From Anolis sagrei (Eukaryota > Chordata > Lepidosauria > Squamata > Anolidae), in the NCBI RefSeq assembly GCF_037176765.1, contig NC_090021.1, forward strand, positions 147,803,074 to 147,867,073: DNA of 64,000 bases, written 5' to 3'. Numbering within the stretch: position 1 is the first letter of the stretch; each line of letters begins with the position of its first letter. The position numbers were made by a program, and so were the translations under genes. Positions 1 through 16,600 of this stretch are shown here, one piece after another. The notes beneath the pieces are model-generated. The model ran no database searches and was not told where the DNA came from. It saw only the letters and a program-made list of their open reading frames with translations.

Positions 1-320
1 TTTTCCCCTGACATTAAGTCCAGCCGCGCCCGACTCTGGGGTGTGGGGCTCATCTCCATTTCTATGCCAAAGAGCCAGCGTTGTCCATAGACACCTCCAA
101 GGTCATGTGGCCGGTATGACTGCATGGAGCACCGTTACCTTCCCGTCGGAGTGGTACCTATTGATCTACTCACATTTGCATGTTTTCAAACTGCTAGGTT
201 GGCAGAAGCTGGGGCTGACAGCGGAAGCTCACACCGCTCCGCAGATTCGAACCTGCAACCTTTCGGTCAACAAGCTCAGCAGCTCAGCGCTTTAACCCAC
301 TGTACCACTGGGGGCTTCCG
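1..320 (-). mobile_element. tRNA-derived SINE (Sauria type, BovB-like tail)
   Basis: Read on the - strand, the element begins with a tRNA-like head at about 320: an A-box-like stretch (GTGGTACAGTGGGTTAA) and a B box (GGTTCGAATC). It ends near position 1 with a tail containing CGACTCTGG and CTTAATGTCAGGGGAAA. That tail resembles the 3' end of BovB LINEs, which are known to mobilise Sauria SINEs. The window edge cuts off its last bases. It lies in an intron of MMUT, opposite to the gene. Confidence 0.8.
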
Positions 321-565
321 AGCAAGAGTTAGGAAAGTGTTAAGAGTATACAGCTAATGCAAGACATAACAAAGCAGGTAGATAAACATAATGATAGACA
401 ATATAGAAAGGACAGTCTTACAAGCAGTGATATAAGAGGATAACAGTTCTTTGAAGTGGTGGATTGCATATATATCATATGTTGCAAATTGCTCTTTCAC
501 CCTTCATAGAATGATCATGGAAGGTATCTACTTCTTGTTTTATTTTGTACTTCTCTTTTCTAAAG

Positions 566-6015
<5,450 letters not shown>

Positions 6016-6875
6016 TATCTTGATATTTAATGTCTCATGGTAAGCCTTGGAATTTGCTACAACACCATGTGATTCATCACTAAATGAAATAATCCATATC
6101 AAATTTTGCTTGATGATATTATACTTTCTAAGAAAGTAACGCTTCCTATTTTGTTACATATTACTCTGCATAAAATTGAAAATAGAAGAGAATTGTTAAG
6201 TCTTTGCTGTTTTGATTTTCAAATACTCAAATCTGTAGTCAGGATATGATGTCAAGGGAGTTCTATTTTATGATAATGATTCCCCGATAGTGGTATATTT
6301 AGCTGTAATGCTGCAACTTCCACAGGATAAGCATTATTGATGTTTAGCTGTGGCATTGCCAACCAGCCATGGAAGGAGCTAGTAATTACTTGACAATGAA
6401 AGACATCTCAGCATCCTCTGCTCATGTCACCACTGCATGTATAATGCAAGAACTATAAGGCATGGCAAAACTTCTATATCTTTTAGTATTATTGCCGCAT
6501 ATAAAGCAGGAAAATTATAACTGGAATCTCCTGAATCCTTTTTTTAGCATGTTTTTAAGAATGTTTTTCACTGCGTGGCACAAAGAATGTTCGACAGTGC
6601 CTTAGTAGGAATAGCAGGCTTGAAAAGAAATGGGCATAGAATGCAGAACCCCACTTGACACAAAGCCCATCATGACGAAGTCGGAGAGAAAAGGCTATGA
6701 GTTGAGAGGGTGGGAAATTTGTGATCTGTATTTTCAGGTACATTTTGATGCATATTCTTAATTAATAACAGTGCCAAGGCATTGCACTCTTCTCACTGTC
6801 TTTTAATTTTATTTTCAGGACATTTTAACCCAATATGAACTGCAAGATGTATAATAAAGATCAATGTAAAAATGG
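6016..6875 (+). other. MMUT: MMUT 3' untranslated region (inferred extent)
   Basis: AT-rich sequence without recognisable repeats follows the MMUT stop and runs to just past the AATAAA at 6853-6858. No other candidate signal is as well placed. The exact cleavage site is inferred. Confidence 0.6.
6853..6858 (+). promoter_or_regulatory. MMUT: Poly(A) signal of MMUT
   Basis: Canonical AATAAA about 840 bases after the stop codon, followed within 40 bases by T-rich sequence. Confidence 0.6.
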
Positions 6876-7082
6876 CCTCTGTTTTATTAAGATTAAATTA
6901 TGTTCTTTCTGTCTCGTAAAAGTGAGATACCAACATTTCTTTCTCATCAAGTGTAAAAAAAGTTAATAAGATGTGGACTAGACAATACTACTGTTAGGTG
7001 GATTGGGAATAGGCGAACTGGCCAAACCCAATAGCTCCTCATCATTCTGGGAAGAATTGACCAGTTGGCCATCAGATTATGT

Positions 7083-7913
7083 GGAGCCCCCACTGCCACA
7101 ATAGGTTAAACCAGGCATTGACAAACTTATTTACTGTGGGGCCTCATTGCAGGCCCAGACAGGAGAGCCAGGACAGGAGGGGGGGACAGGCACACACAGG
7201 TTGGGGAAGGCCAGGAAAGGGCAGGGGTCATCCTCAAGTTGTTTTCCCAGCATATGAACGGGGCTGCTCACCCTATCCTTCTGCTAGAAGAATGGCAAAA
7301 CATGCAGCGATTGCCCCAGTCCTTCTCCCCTGATCCTTGGGCTGTCCTCTTGCCATGCCAGGAGGAGGACGAGACAGGTGATGGCTGAGAATGCTCCAGA
7401 GGGCTCTCAGCCACCATGTGCCTTTTTCGGGTCGTCCTTCAGGCATAAGCATAGAGCCGCTCGCACCATCCTAATGCCGGGAGGAGGGCGAGACACACAA
7501 TGGCTGAAAGCACTCCAGAGGGCTCTCAGCTGCTGCATGCATTCCTCATCTTTTTGGCATAAGGATGCAGTGGGCCACCATGTCCTTATGTCAAGAGGAC
7601 AAGGAAAATAAGGTAAGCCTGAGGTAAATGCTCAGCGGGCCGCATCCAGCCCCCAGGCCTTAGTTTGCCCACGCCTGGGTTAAACATTTGTGCCGGCAGG
7701 AGTGCTGACTGAAAGGTCGGTGAGTTGGATCTGGGGAGTGGGGTGAACTCCCATCTGTCAGCTCCAGCTTCTCATGGAGGGACATGAGAAGCCTCCCACA
7801 GGATGGTAAAACATCCGGACGTCCCCTGGGCAACATCCTTGTAGACAGCCAATTCTCTCACACTAGAAGCAACTTGCAATTTCTCAAGTTTCTCCTGACA
7901 CAAGAAAAAAAAG
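7083..7913 (+). mobile_element. tRNA-derived SINE interrupted by a hAT element
   Basis: The tRNA-like head (AGCCCCCACTGCCACAATAGG, diverged) starts near 7083. It is split at 7112 by a hAT element and resumes at 7678-7685 with GGTTAAAC. It continues with the squamate SINE body (CATCCGGACGTCCCCTGGG-like text, then TTCTCAAGTTTCTCCTGACA) to an A-rich end at 7905-7913. This is the same subfamily as the copies at 15975 and 20082. Confidence 0.75.
7112..7677. mobile_element. Non-autonomous hAT element with exact 8-bp target duplication
   Basis: Ends are CAGGCATTGACAAACTT and AGTTTGCCCACGCCTG (imperfect inverted repeats). GGTTAAAC flanks both sides (7104-7111 and 7678-7685), which also restores the interrupted SINE. 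The middle holds about two to three copies of a ~120-base unit containing CTCCAGAGGGCTCTCAG. Open frames here come from that tandem unit and are not judged to be genes. Confidence 0.8.
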
Positions 7914-8049
7914 ATTCAGTTCTGAACCCATTGCAGTTCAACATCTTTATCAGTTATTTGCACTATGGATTAAAAGGCCTGCTTATCATAATTTCAGATA
8001 GCTAATACTTCAGAAGACAGGATCAGAATTCAAAATGACCTAAGAGATA

Positions 8050-8222
8050 AGAGTGGAACACTCTGCCCCGGAGTGTGGTGGAGGCTCCTTCTTTGGAAGC
8101 TTTTAAACAGAGGCTGGATGGCCATCTCTCAGGGGTGATTTGAATGCAATACACCTGCTTCTTGGCAGGGAGTTGGACTGGATGGCCCATGAGGTCTCTT
8201 CCAACTCTTTGATTCTATGAGA
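8050..8222 (+). mobile_element. CR1 LINE 3' end fragment
   Basis: The 3' signature of amniote CR1 is present: CTCTGCCCCGGAGTGTGGTG, AGGCTGGATGGCCATCT and CTTTGATTCTATGA at the very end. The fragment is 5'-truncated. Confidence 0.8.
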
Positions 8223-8279
8223 GCTGGGCCAAAACTTACAAAATGAGCGTGAACAGAGAGAAATGTCAGACAAGCAGAG

Positions 8280-8640
8280 TAATAAAAGGTTTGAAACCAA
8301 ATCCTGTGAGGAGCAACTGAGGGGGCTGAATATGTTTAACTTGAAGGAAAGAAAGCTGAAAGGGTAAATGGTAGGCAGGTTTAAATATTTGAAAGGATGT
8401 CACATTGAGGATGGGGCTTTTTTCTGTTGCTCTATAGACTACAACACAACAATGGGTTCAAATTGTAGAAAAAGAGATTCCACCTAAACATTAGAAAGAA
8501 CATTCTGATGGTAAGAGCTGTTCTGTGCTGGACTCTGCTGCCTCTGGTTGTGGTGGTGTCTCCTCCTCTGGAGATTTTTAAGCAGAGTCTGAGTGGCCAT
8601 CCATCGGGAATGCTTTGATTCTGTGATTGTATGCAATTCT
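8280..8640 (+). mobile_element. CR1 LINE fragment, more diverged
   Basis: CR1 ORF2 end and 3' UTR remnants: GAGGAGCAACTGAGGGGGCTG, TTCCACCTAAACATTAGAAAG, then CTTTGATTCTGTGATTG at the end. It is older than the preceding copy judging by its divergence. The following 8641-9121 shows nothing I recognise. Confidence 0.7.
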
Positions 8641-9121
8641 TCATATGGCCAGCAGTTCTCCTCACCCCTCTTCCTTGTCCTACCTTTCACAGCAATAATA
8701 GCAACAACAAAAGGTATATCTATAAGAGTTGATGTTTTTGCCTGGAAAGCTGCAGAGCAGATATGAGTCAATAGAGAGCAGGTCAGCATGCATTTCCAAG
8801 GTGCCTTTATTTTGAGAGGCATGTAGTATTAAATCCCCCTAAAAGGAAGATGGGTTTTCCAATTGTTTTCCAGTAATTACCCAACAAAGATGAAGTCAAA
8901 TCTATGTAGTAGAATCCATACAGCAATCTAATACAATGTTGCTTTTTCTTAATGACTGTAATGCCTGTAAAATCTTTCCTTAAATAACGTATTCCGCCAT
9001 TTTATGTTAACCTATGCAAGTTTTGCAAATGTACACATGACCAGATATAGAACATTTCTAGATTTTGTGACACCTACTGCATATTGGGGTTCAGACCTGA
9101 TTTGTTCAAAAAGTGTCTCCA

Positions 9122-10354
9122 TCTATATAAATAAAAATGTAATGTTCGTTTGTGGGACTAACAACTCAAAAACCACTGGACGAATTGACACCAAATGTGG
9201 ACACAATACGCCTATCAGGCTAACGAGTGACCATCACTCAAAAAAATGATTTTTTTCATTCGCGAGTTGTAGTTGCAGGGATTTATAGTTAACCTACAAT
9301 CAAAGAGCACTCTGAACTCCACCAACGATGGAATAGAAGAACCAAACTTGGCACACAGAACTCCCATGAACAACAGAAAATACTGAAAGGGTTTGGTGGG
9401 CATTGACCTTGAGTTTTGGAGTTGTGGTTCACCTACATCCAGAGACAGGCCCATAGCCAGGATTTTGATTCGGGGCCGGGGGGGGGGGGGCTGAGTTTGA
9501 TTCGAGGGGGCTGAGTCTGAGTGAAAGAGGGTCTACCCTAGCAAATCTTTTGTATCGTTACCCCAATACCCCCATGCATATGGGACATATTGAGCATGGT
9601 GATCAGATCATGATATGAATAAGCATAACAGTTTAAATAATGTACCAGTAAGGCCTTCTCGTGGACCACCATGAGACCAGTAAGGCCTTCTCGTGGACCA
9701 CCCCGACTACATGCCTGTCCAGAGAGCACTGTGGACTCAAACAATGACAGATCAGGACCAAACCTGGCACGAATACTCAACAACATGCTCAAGTGTGAAC
9801 ACTGGTGGAGTTTGAGGAAAATAGACCTTGACATTTGGGAATTGTAGGTGTATAGTTCACCTACAATCAAAGAGCATTCTGAACCCCACCAACGAGAGAA
9901 TTGTGCCATACTTTCCATCCAGAATCTCCATGACCAACAGAAAATACTGTGTTTTCTGGTGGTCTTTGGCGACCCTTCTGATACCCCCTCCCAGGAGTCC
10001 CGGCCCCCAGGTTGAGAAATGCTGCCTTAAGGCCATCCAGTCCAACTCCCTTCACCAGGACAAGAAAACATAATCAAAGCCCTCCTGAGAAAGAGCCATC
10101 CAGCCATAGATATAGATAAATAGATATGATACACACACATACACACATATATGCCAGATATAGTATCATAGATTTCAAAGGGACCTCTAAAGAAGGGCAA
10201 TTATATGTTGCATGTTCCAGAGTAGGCAAACCATCAACACTGACAAGAAATACTGTTTACCCACAAGCATAAAGAAATTACATATATTAGAAACCAACAC
10301 TATTTTCCAGGTCACCAGACTGGACCACAGCAACGCATGGCAGGGGGCAGCTAG
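9122..10354 (+). mobile_element. Non-autonomous Helitron (HeliBat-like)
   Basis: It starts TCTATATAAATAAAAATG and ends CAGCTAG, with A before (9121) and T after (10355): the 5'-TC...CTAG-3' inserted between A and T that Helitrons show. The interior holds repeated non-coding modules (GGGAGTTGTAG, CACTGTGGACTC, CCAAACTTGGCA-like text). It contains an inserted hAT element (9446-9717) and, near 9950-10022, sequence matching the right end of a SPIN-like hAT. A second copy is at 40826-42007. Confidence 0.75.
9446..9717. mobile_element. hAT MITE (Tip100/Zaphod-like ends) inside the Helitron
   Basis: Ends are CAGGCCCATAGCC and, at the right, CTACATGCCTG. The exact 8-bp duplication TCCAGAGA lies at 9438-9445 and 9718-9725. 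It includes a poly(G) run and a small tandem duplication of AAGGCCTTCTCGTGGACCAC. It is one of four related copies (also 18851, 29179 and, with a different interior, 20341). Confidence 0.8.
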
Positions 10355-10541
10355 TAGTCAAGATAAATTTAGAGTGGGTAGCTGTTAAGTGTAATGCTGT
10401 GGAGTCCTCTGCCCCGGTCTTTGATGGCCAAACTCACCATAGAGTCTAACATAAAAATAAAAGTAAATTAAAAGTATATGGAAACCTCAGTTCACTTCAT
10501 TGTTACTTCCTCTGTCAGGATTGTTGGCATTACAACGCACA

Positions 10542-10547
10542 TTTATT
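10542..10547 (-). promoter_or_regulatory. Candidate poly(A) signal of the opsin gene
   Basis: TTTATT on the + strand reads AATAAA on the - strand, about 126 bases past the opsin stop codon. This implies a short 3' UTR ending before the Helitron. Confidence 0.5.
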
Positions 10548-10672
10548 ATGTATCCTGGTACTTCTAAAAATCTTATTTCTTCATTTTGAAGAGATCTTGA
10601 AATTCTTCATTGGAATCCTGAGAGCAATGCAGTCGGTTTACAGGCTTCTGAATCAAAAGCAGTTGCTGCTGT

Positions 10673-13600
10673 CTATTGCTCTGGTATATCCTCAAAATCT
10701 ACGTTTCGGGCTGAAAGATAGATATTGTTCCCTCCTTGCCACATGAACGATACATTGATATTGATGGAGTTCTGCGTGTTTTCTTGAGCTTTGTGGCCAG
10801 AACAACATTGAAGCTGCTTAACTTCATCCCGGAATGTTTTGCTGAAAGTGTAGTATATGAAAGGATTGTAGGCTGTCGATGACTTAGCAAACAGGCACGG
10901 CAATAACGTAACAATGTAAGGTATTGATTCACTGGAGTGAAATATTGACCAGAAGCTGACTGTAGCATATGGGATCCATGCTCCCAGGAAACCTACACTG
11001 ATCAACACAGCCATCTGTAGGGAGAAAACACCACCACATTGAATGATTAGTCATTGGTTCTTAATTTTTCTTCATATATTTAAGTGTTTTAAATGATTAG
11101 CCCTTGCAGTTCTTATTTGATGTTGCAGATGTAGTTAACCGAAAGTTCAAAAGGTATCTGACCCTCTTTAGTAGTATAGAATAATATAATAGTAGTATAG
11201 GATAATATGTATAGCAGTATTGTCGAAGGCTTTCATGGCCGGAATCACTAAGTTCTTGTGGGTCTTTTCGGGCTATATGGCCATGTTCTAGAGGCATTTC
11301 TCCTGACGTTTCGCCTGCATCTATGGCAAGCATCCTCAGAGGTGAGGTCCTCACCTCTGAGGATGCTTGCCATAGATGCAGGCGAAACGTCAGGAGAAAT
11401 CATAGAATTATAGAATCAAAGAGTTGGAAGAGACCTCATGGGCCATCCAGTCCAACCCCCTGCCAAGAAGCAGGAATATTGCATTCAAATCACCCCTGAC
11501 AGATGGCCATCCAGCCTCTGCTTAAAAGCTTCCAAAGAAGGAGCCTCCACCACACTCCGGGGCAGAGAGTTCCACTGCTGAACGGCTCTCACAGTCAGGA
11601 AGTTCTTCCTAATGTTCAGATGGAATCTCCTCTCTTGTAGTTTGAAGCCATTGTTCCGCGTCCTAGTCTCCAAGGAAGCAGAAAACAAGCTTGCTCCCTC
11701 CTCCCTGTGGCTTCCTCTTACATATTTATACATGGCTATCATATCTCCTCTCAGCCTTCTCTTCTTCAGGCTAAACATGCCCAGTTCCCTAAGCCGCTCC
11801 TCATAGGGCTTGTTCTCCAGACCCTTGATCATTTTAGTCGCCCTCCTCTGGACACATTCCAGCTTGTCAATATCTCTCTTGAATTGTGGTGCCCAGAATT
11901 GGACACAATATTCCAGATGTGGTCTAACTAAAGCAGAATAGAGGGGTAGCATTACTTCCTTAGATCTAGACACTATGCTCCTATTGATGCAGGCCAAAAT
12001 CCCATTGGCTTTTTTTGCTGCCACATCACATTGTTGGCTCATGTTTAACTTGTTGTCCACGAGGACTCCAAGATCTTTTTCACACGTACTGCTCTCGAGC
12101 CAGGCGTCACCCATCAATAGGTTAAATGCCTCTAGAACATGGCCATATAGCCCGAAAAGACCCACAAGAACTTAATATAATAGTAGTATAGAATAATATA
12201 ATAGTAGTATAGAATAATAGTAGCATAGAATAATATAATAGTAGTATAGAATAATTTAGTAGTATAGAATAATTTAGTAGTATAGAATAATAATAATATA
12301 TCTGAACCTCTTTAGTAGTATAGAATAATACAAAATAATTTTTGATCAGATGTTAAAAACAACTTTGTTATAAGATACCGTGTTTCAGTGGAATATCCAT
12401 TATTTCATGCCAAAGTCCTATAAAACATGGGGTTATTTTGCCTAAAGTCTTTCATATCTTGCAAAAAAAAAAAAAAGGAGGTACACAAAGTATCCGCCTT
12501 GGGAAATTCATATCTTAAAGCAGAGCTTTCCAAATATTTCATAACGGTTACACAGTTTTAGACAGGCAAAATTTTGCAACATTGTACCGTATATTCTGGC
12601 ATATAAGATGACTGGGTGTATAAGACGACCCCCAACTTTTCCAGTTAAATATAGAGTTTGGTATATACTCGCCGTATAAGACTACCCCTCTTCCAACACA
12701 CACCAAATAAAAAAATTATTTGTTATTTTGCCTATATCTTGCAAAAAAAAAGAGGGTGGTACACAAAGTATTTGCCTTGGGAAATTCGTACCTTAAAGCA
12801 GAGCTTTCCAAATATTTCATAATGGTTACACAGTTTTAGACAGGCATCATTTTGCAACATACTAATTCAGATTGTCTAGCAAATCAGAGGTTAAACCAAC
12901 ACTTTGTAAGAGATACAGACACATACTTAAATTGTAATAACGAAACGTATGGGGATAAAACAACCTGAAGGTGGTGCTCAAGATATTCAAGCTAAATCAA
13001 ATGAATTAAATTACCCGTATGTATTCGAGTATAAGCAGACCCGAATATAAGCCGAGGCACCTAATTTTACCACAAAAAACTGGGAATACATATTGACTAT
13101 ATTATAAGCCAAGGGTGGGAAATGCAGCTGGTAAATTTCAAAATAAAAATAGATACCAATAAAAAGTACATTAATAGAGGAATCAATAGGTTAAAATATT
13201 TTTAATATTTCCATAAAACTGGAATTTAAGATAAGACTGTTCAACTCTGATTAAACCATTATTCTAACCTTCTTCAATGTGCTTGTATCCTTCCAATAAT
13301 AATAGAGTAAAATAATAAATGAAATAAATATAATAATAATAATAATAGAATAAATAATGGAAATGTAATAATAACAGTAATATAGTACATGTAATAATAA
13401 CGTAAAATATCAAAGTGATAACAATAAAAAGAGTAAAATAATGTAAATGTAGAAATAATAATAATAATAATAATAATAATAATCTTTATTTATACCCCGC
13501 CACCATCTCCCCGATGGGGACTCGGAGCAGCTTACATGAGGCCAAGCCCAAACAAGAAGTTACAGCAGAATAATACCGAAAACGCAAACTAAAAACACAG

Positions 13601-16600
13601 ACAATAAACAACATCATAATTACATAAAACATGTGAATACATAACGATATAAAATTACAATAAACACAATGACAATGACAATAATAAGAGTAAAATAATA
13701 AATGGAATAATAATAATAAATGGAATAAAATTATAAATATAATATCAATAATAATAGAGTAAAATAATGTAATAATAATAGAGTAAAATAATAAATATAA
13801 AAATAATAATAAATTGAGTAAAATAATAAATGTAATAGAGTAAAATAATAAATGTAATAATAACAGCAGAGTAAAATAATAAATAACTTTGACTCAAGTA
13901 TAAGCTGAGGAGGGGATTTTTCAGTATAAAAAGGGGCTGAAAAAATCTGCTTATACTGGGGGGGCTCCTAATCGGCATTTTTGCCATATAAAAGTGCATG
14001 CAAATTGATGTTGTTTATTTCACATAGATTCAGAAATTTCTCATGTTTGCATAGCACACACACTACAGATGACACACTACTGTTTCACAACACAAGGTTA
14101 GGAAAGCTCTGCCTTAAAGACTTCTTGCGTATCTGGTAGAAGTAATATGCAGCTCAAGAGTATCTAACTCGTACATGAAAGCATACAAATTCAATCCAAT
14201 ATATCACTTCCATATGTACACTGAAACTTTACTCAACATTTTGAATGAGCAGCTGTCACGCTGTGCATATAAGGTAACTGTCCGAGTTTACACAATCACA
14301 TTCACTCACTCTGTCTTATCCATAAACTTACCAGTGTCATCTTCTTCTCCAGCTTTGCTGAACTTGAAATTCTGTTTAAGCTTTGTATTTCTTGGTAAGC
14401 TTTATGAATTTTCCAGGCGATTCCCAAGTAACACATGATGATGGTTATTGCTGGCAGGATAGTGCAGAGAATGAACATGCTCAGAATGAAGGAAAATCCA
14501 TTTTGCGAGTTGTGAAACTGGCCCCATGCTATAGTACAAGATGTGCCGAATGGTTCTGGGCCATAACGCCCCCAGCCCAATAAAGGCAGAATGGCCCAAA
14601 GTACTGCATATGCCCAAATCAGCATAATACAAATATGCATCACTTTCCTGTTAATTTTATGCCCTATGGAGAAGAGGAAAGCAAAGTCAACAAATGTTAT
14701 AAAACAGCAGCATTGCAATCATATAAGAAATTGTACTAAATTACACTGATGTTCATTTATCTCCTCTCAATACCGTCTTTGCAGACTCTAGAAGCTAGTA
14801 CCAGTTTCAGTTGACTTGAAGATGTGAATATTTTGACAAAATAGAAAATTATAGCTGGACTTAGTAGCCAGACTTTCTTTCTTCGAGTCACAACATCTTG
14901 CATCATAAAAAGCAAAATAACTTTAAAATTAGATTTCATACACTAGAGATCCTCCTTAATCCTTCAATTCCAAATATGGTGATGGGAGGATCCTCCTCAA
15001 CTGTGGCCCTGGCCAAGCATGCACAGAAGGATCTGCCTGGTGCTACCACCCTGCAGAATGAGTTTAAGTGACCAAGAAGGGATTGAACTCCTTTGAGGAT
15101 TATCTTTTTTTTCTCCTGTAACCCATTGGATCTTACATCTCTAACCGCCAAGTTTTTTCTCGGTTTGGCAGGAGACTCTGGTCACCGAATCCAAAAGTGT
15201 GGCCAAGTATACTAAGGAAGTCTCTCCCATCTTCACCATAACTGGTGAAATTCCAAATTCCCATGCTAAGGTCTGGAAGGACTTCAGCATCCTAACAAAT
15301 TGCCCACCCTCCTTACCTTCCATAAATAGGAAGTCATTCCGATAGTGTGCTACAGATCGGAAGTCTACAGATGCAGTTACAGCCCATTCCAGAAAAGAAA
15401 TTAAGGTTTCAAATGCAGAATAACTAATTCAGCAGCCCATTGACATTGCCATGTCATAATACCATTGTCTCTGGAGCACAAAGCCCAATAAGCAATGGTC
15501 AACCGGGTGGACCAGTAAATGCCAGAAAACTTGTTGAATGGCACACTTGGCCATAAGGGCCCCAGATGTGCATTACTTGACTAGCTGTACTGCTGTATCA
15601 AAGGAACTGAGCAGAATACTGCAGGAATATCACTGTTGACCTATGCCCCCCGGGGTGTAGGAGAAGTGGTAGATAAGCCTGTACTCTCCTAGTTTTTTGT
15701 TGTTGTTGTTTTTTGCTCCATCCCCAGAGGATATTTATAAGTGGAGTGTTCTCAACCCTGGCTGCACAATTTCTTGGAAATGTTTCCATGCCAAATAGAT
15801 AGGCCGCCTGGGGGACCAAAGGCCGAAATCCTGCTCAAGTCTCCTTCTGATATAATCTGCTGCCCCCCTGAGAGGGTACTTCTCATGCCATGACAGCATG
15901 GCTTTGGGGGTTAACTACTGTGTGGGCTAAACCGCTAAACCACTCCACCTCACCCACCCCACAGGTCCAGGGATTTTTATTTTTTATTTTTTTTTGGTCG
16001 TGTCAGGAGCGACTTGAGAAACTGCAAGTCGCTTCTGGTGTGAGAGAATTGGCCGTCTGCAAGGACGTTGCCCAGGGGACGCCCGGATGATTTGATGTTT
16101 TTATCATCCTTGTGGGAGGTTTCTCTCATGTCCCTGCATGAAGAACTGGAGCTGATAGAGGGAGCTCATCCGCCTCTCTCCGGATTCGAACCTGCGACCT
16201 GTCGGTCTTCAGTCCTACCGGCACAGGGGTTTAACCCACTGCTTCACCGGGGCTCCTAGGTCCAGGGATACATACCAGTGACTGTGCTGCTTTTTCCTCC
16301 AGAGCTGGATTCCCCATCTCTCTTTCCCAAGTGGGCCTGTCTAGTGCTATTGTCAGAAAAAGAGTGCTACCCCTGTTGCCACAGGCCAAATTAACGTGGT
16401 CCCCTTTCTGGGGGAGTCAAATGTATTTGAAGCATTTGAAGTCTCTGGGACATTATTGTGTATTCATATTTGTTGACAGATTAGGGAAATAATGGATAAT
16501 GTCTCTGTAGACTGAAGTGGCTCTATTGGTGATGCTGTTACTTTGTCCCAGGAGATCATTGAGTGCCTTCTGACCAGAGAGTTTTAGTTTTTGACACTAT

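Larger units (their letters stand above)
11168..12335. repeat. AT-rich tandem repeat split by nested insertions
   Basis: Units of about 20-22 bases containing TAGTAGTATAGAATAATA occur at 11168-11212 and 12174-12335. The phrase CTCTTTAGTAGTATAGAATA appears at both outer ends. The array was interrupted by the Penelope-like/CR1 composite at 11214-12172. Confidence 0.6.

Noticed and set aside
14175-14583. Open frames on the + strand across the opsin third exon
   Set aside because: They are antisense shadows of the opsin exon, which has splice borders and a conserved protein.
15975-16257. tRNA gene (A and B boxes)
   Set aside because: The boxes belong to a SINE head; no clover-leaf continues, and an A-rich tail and target duplications are present.
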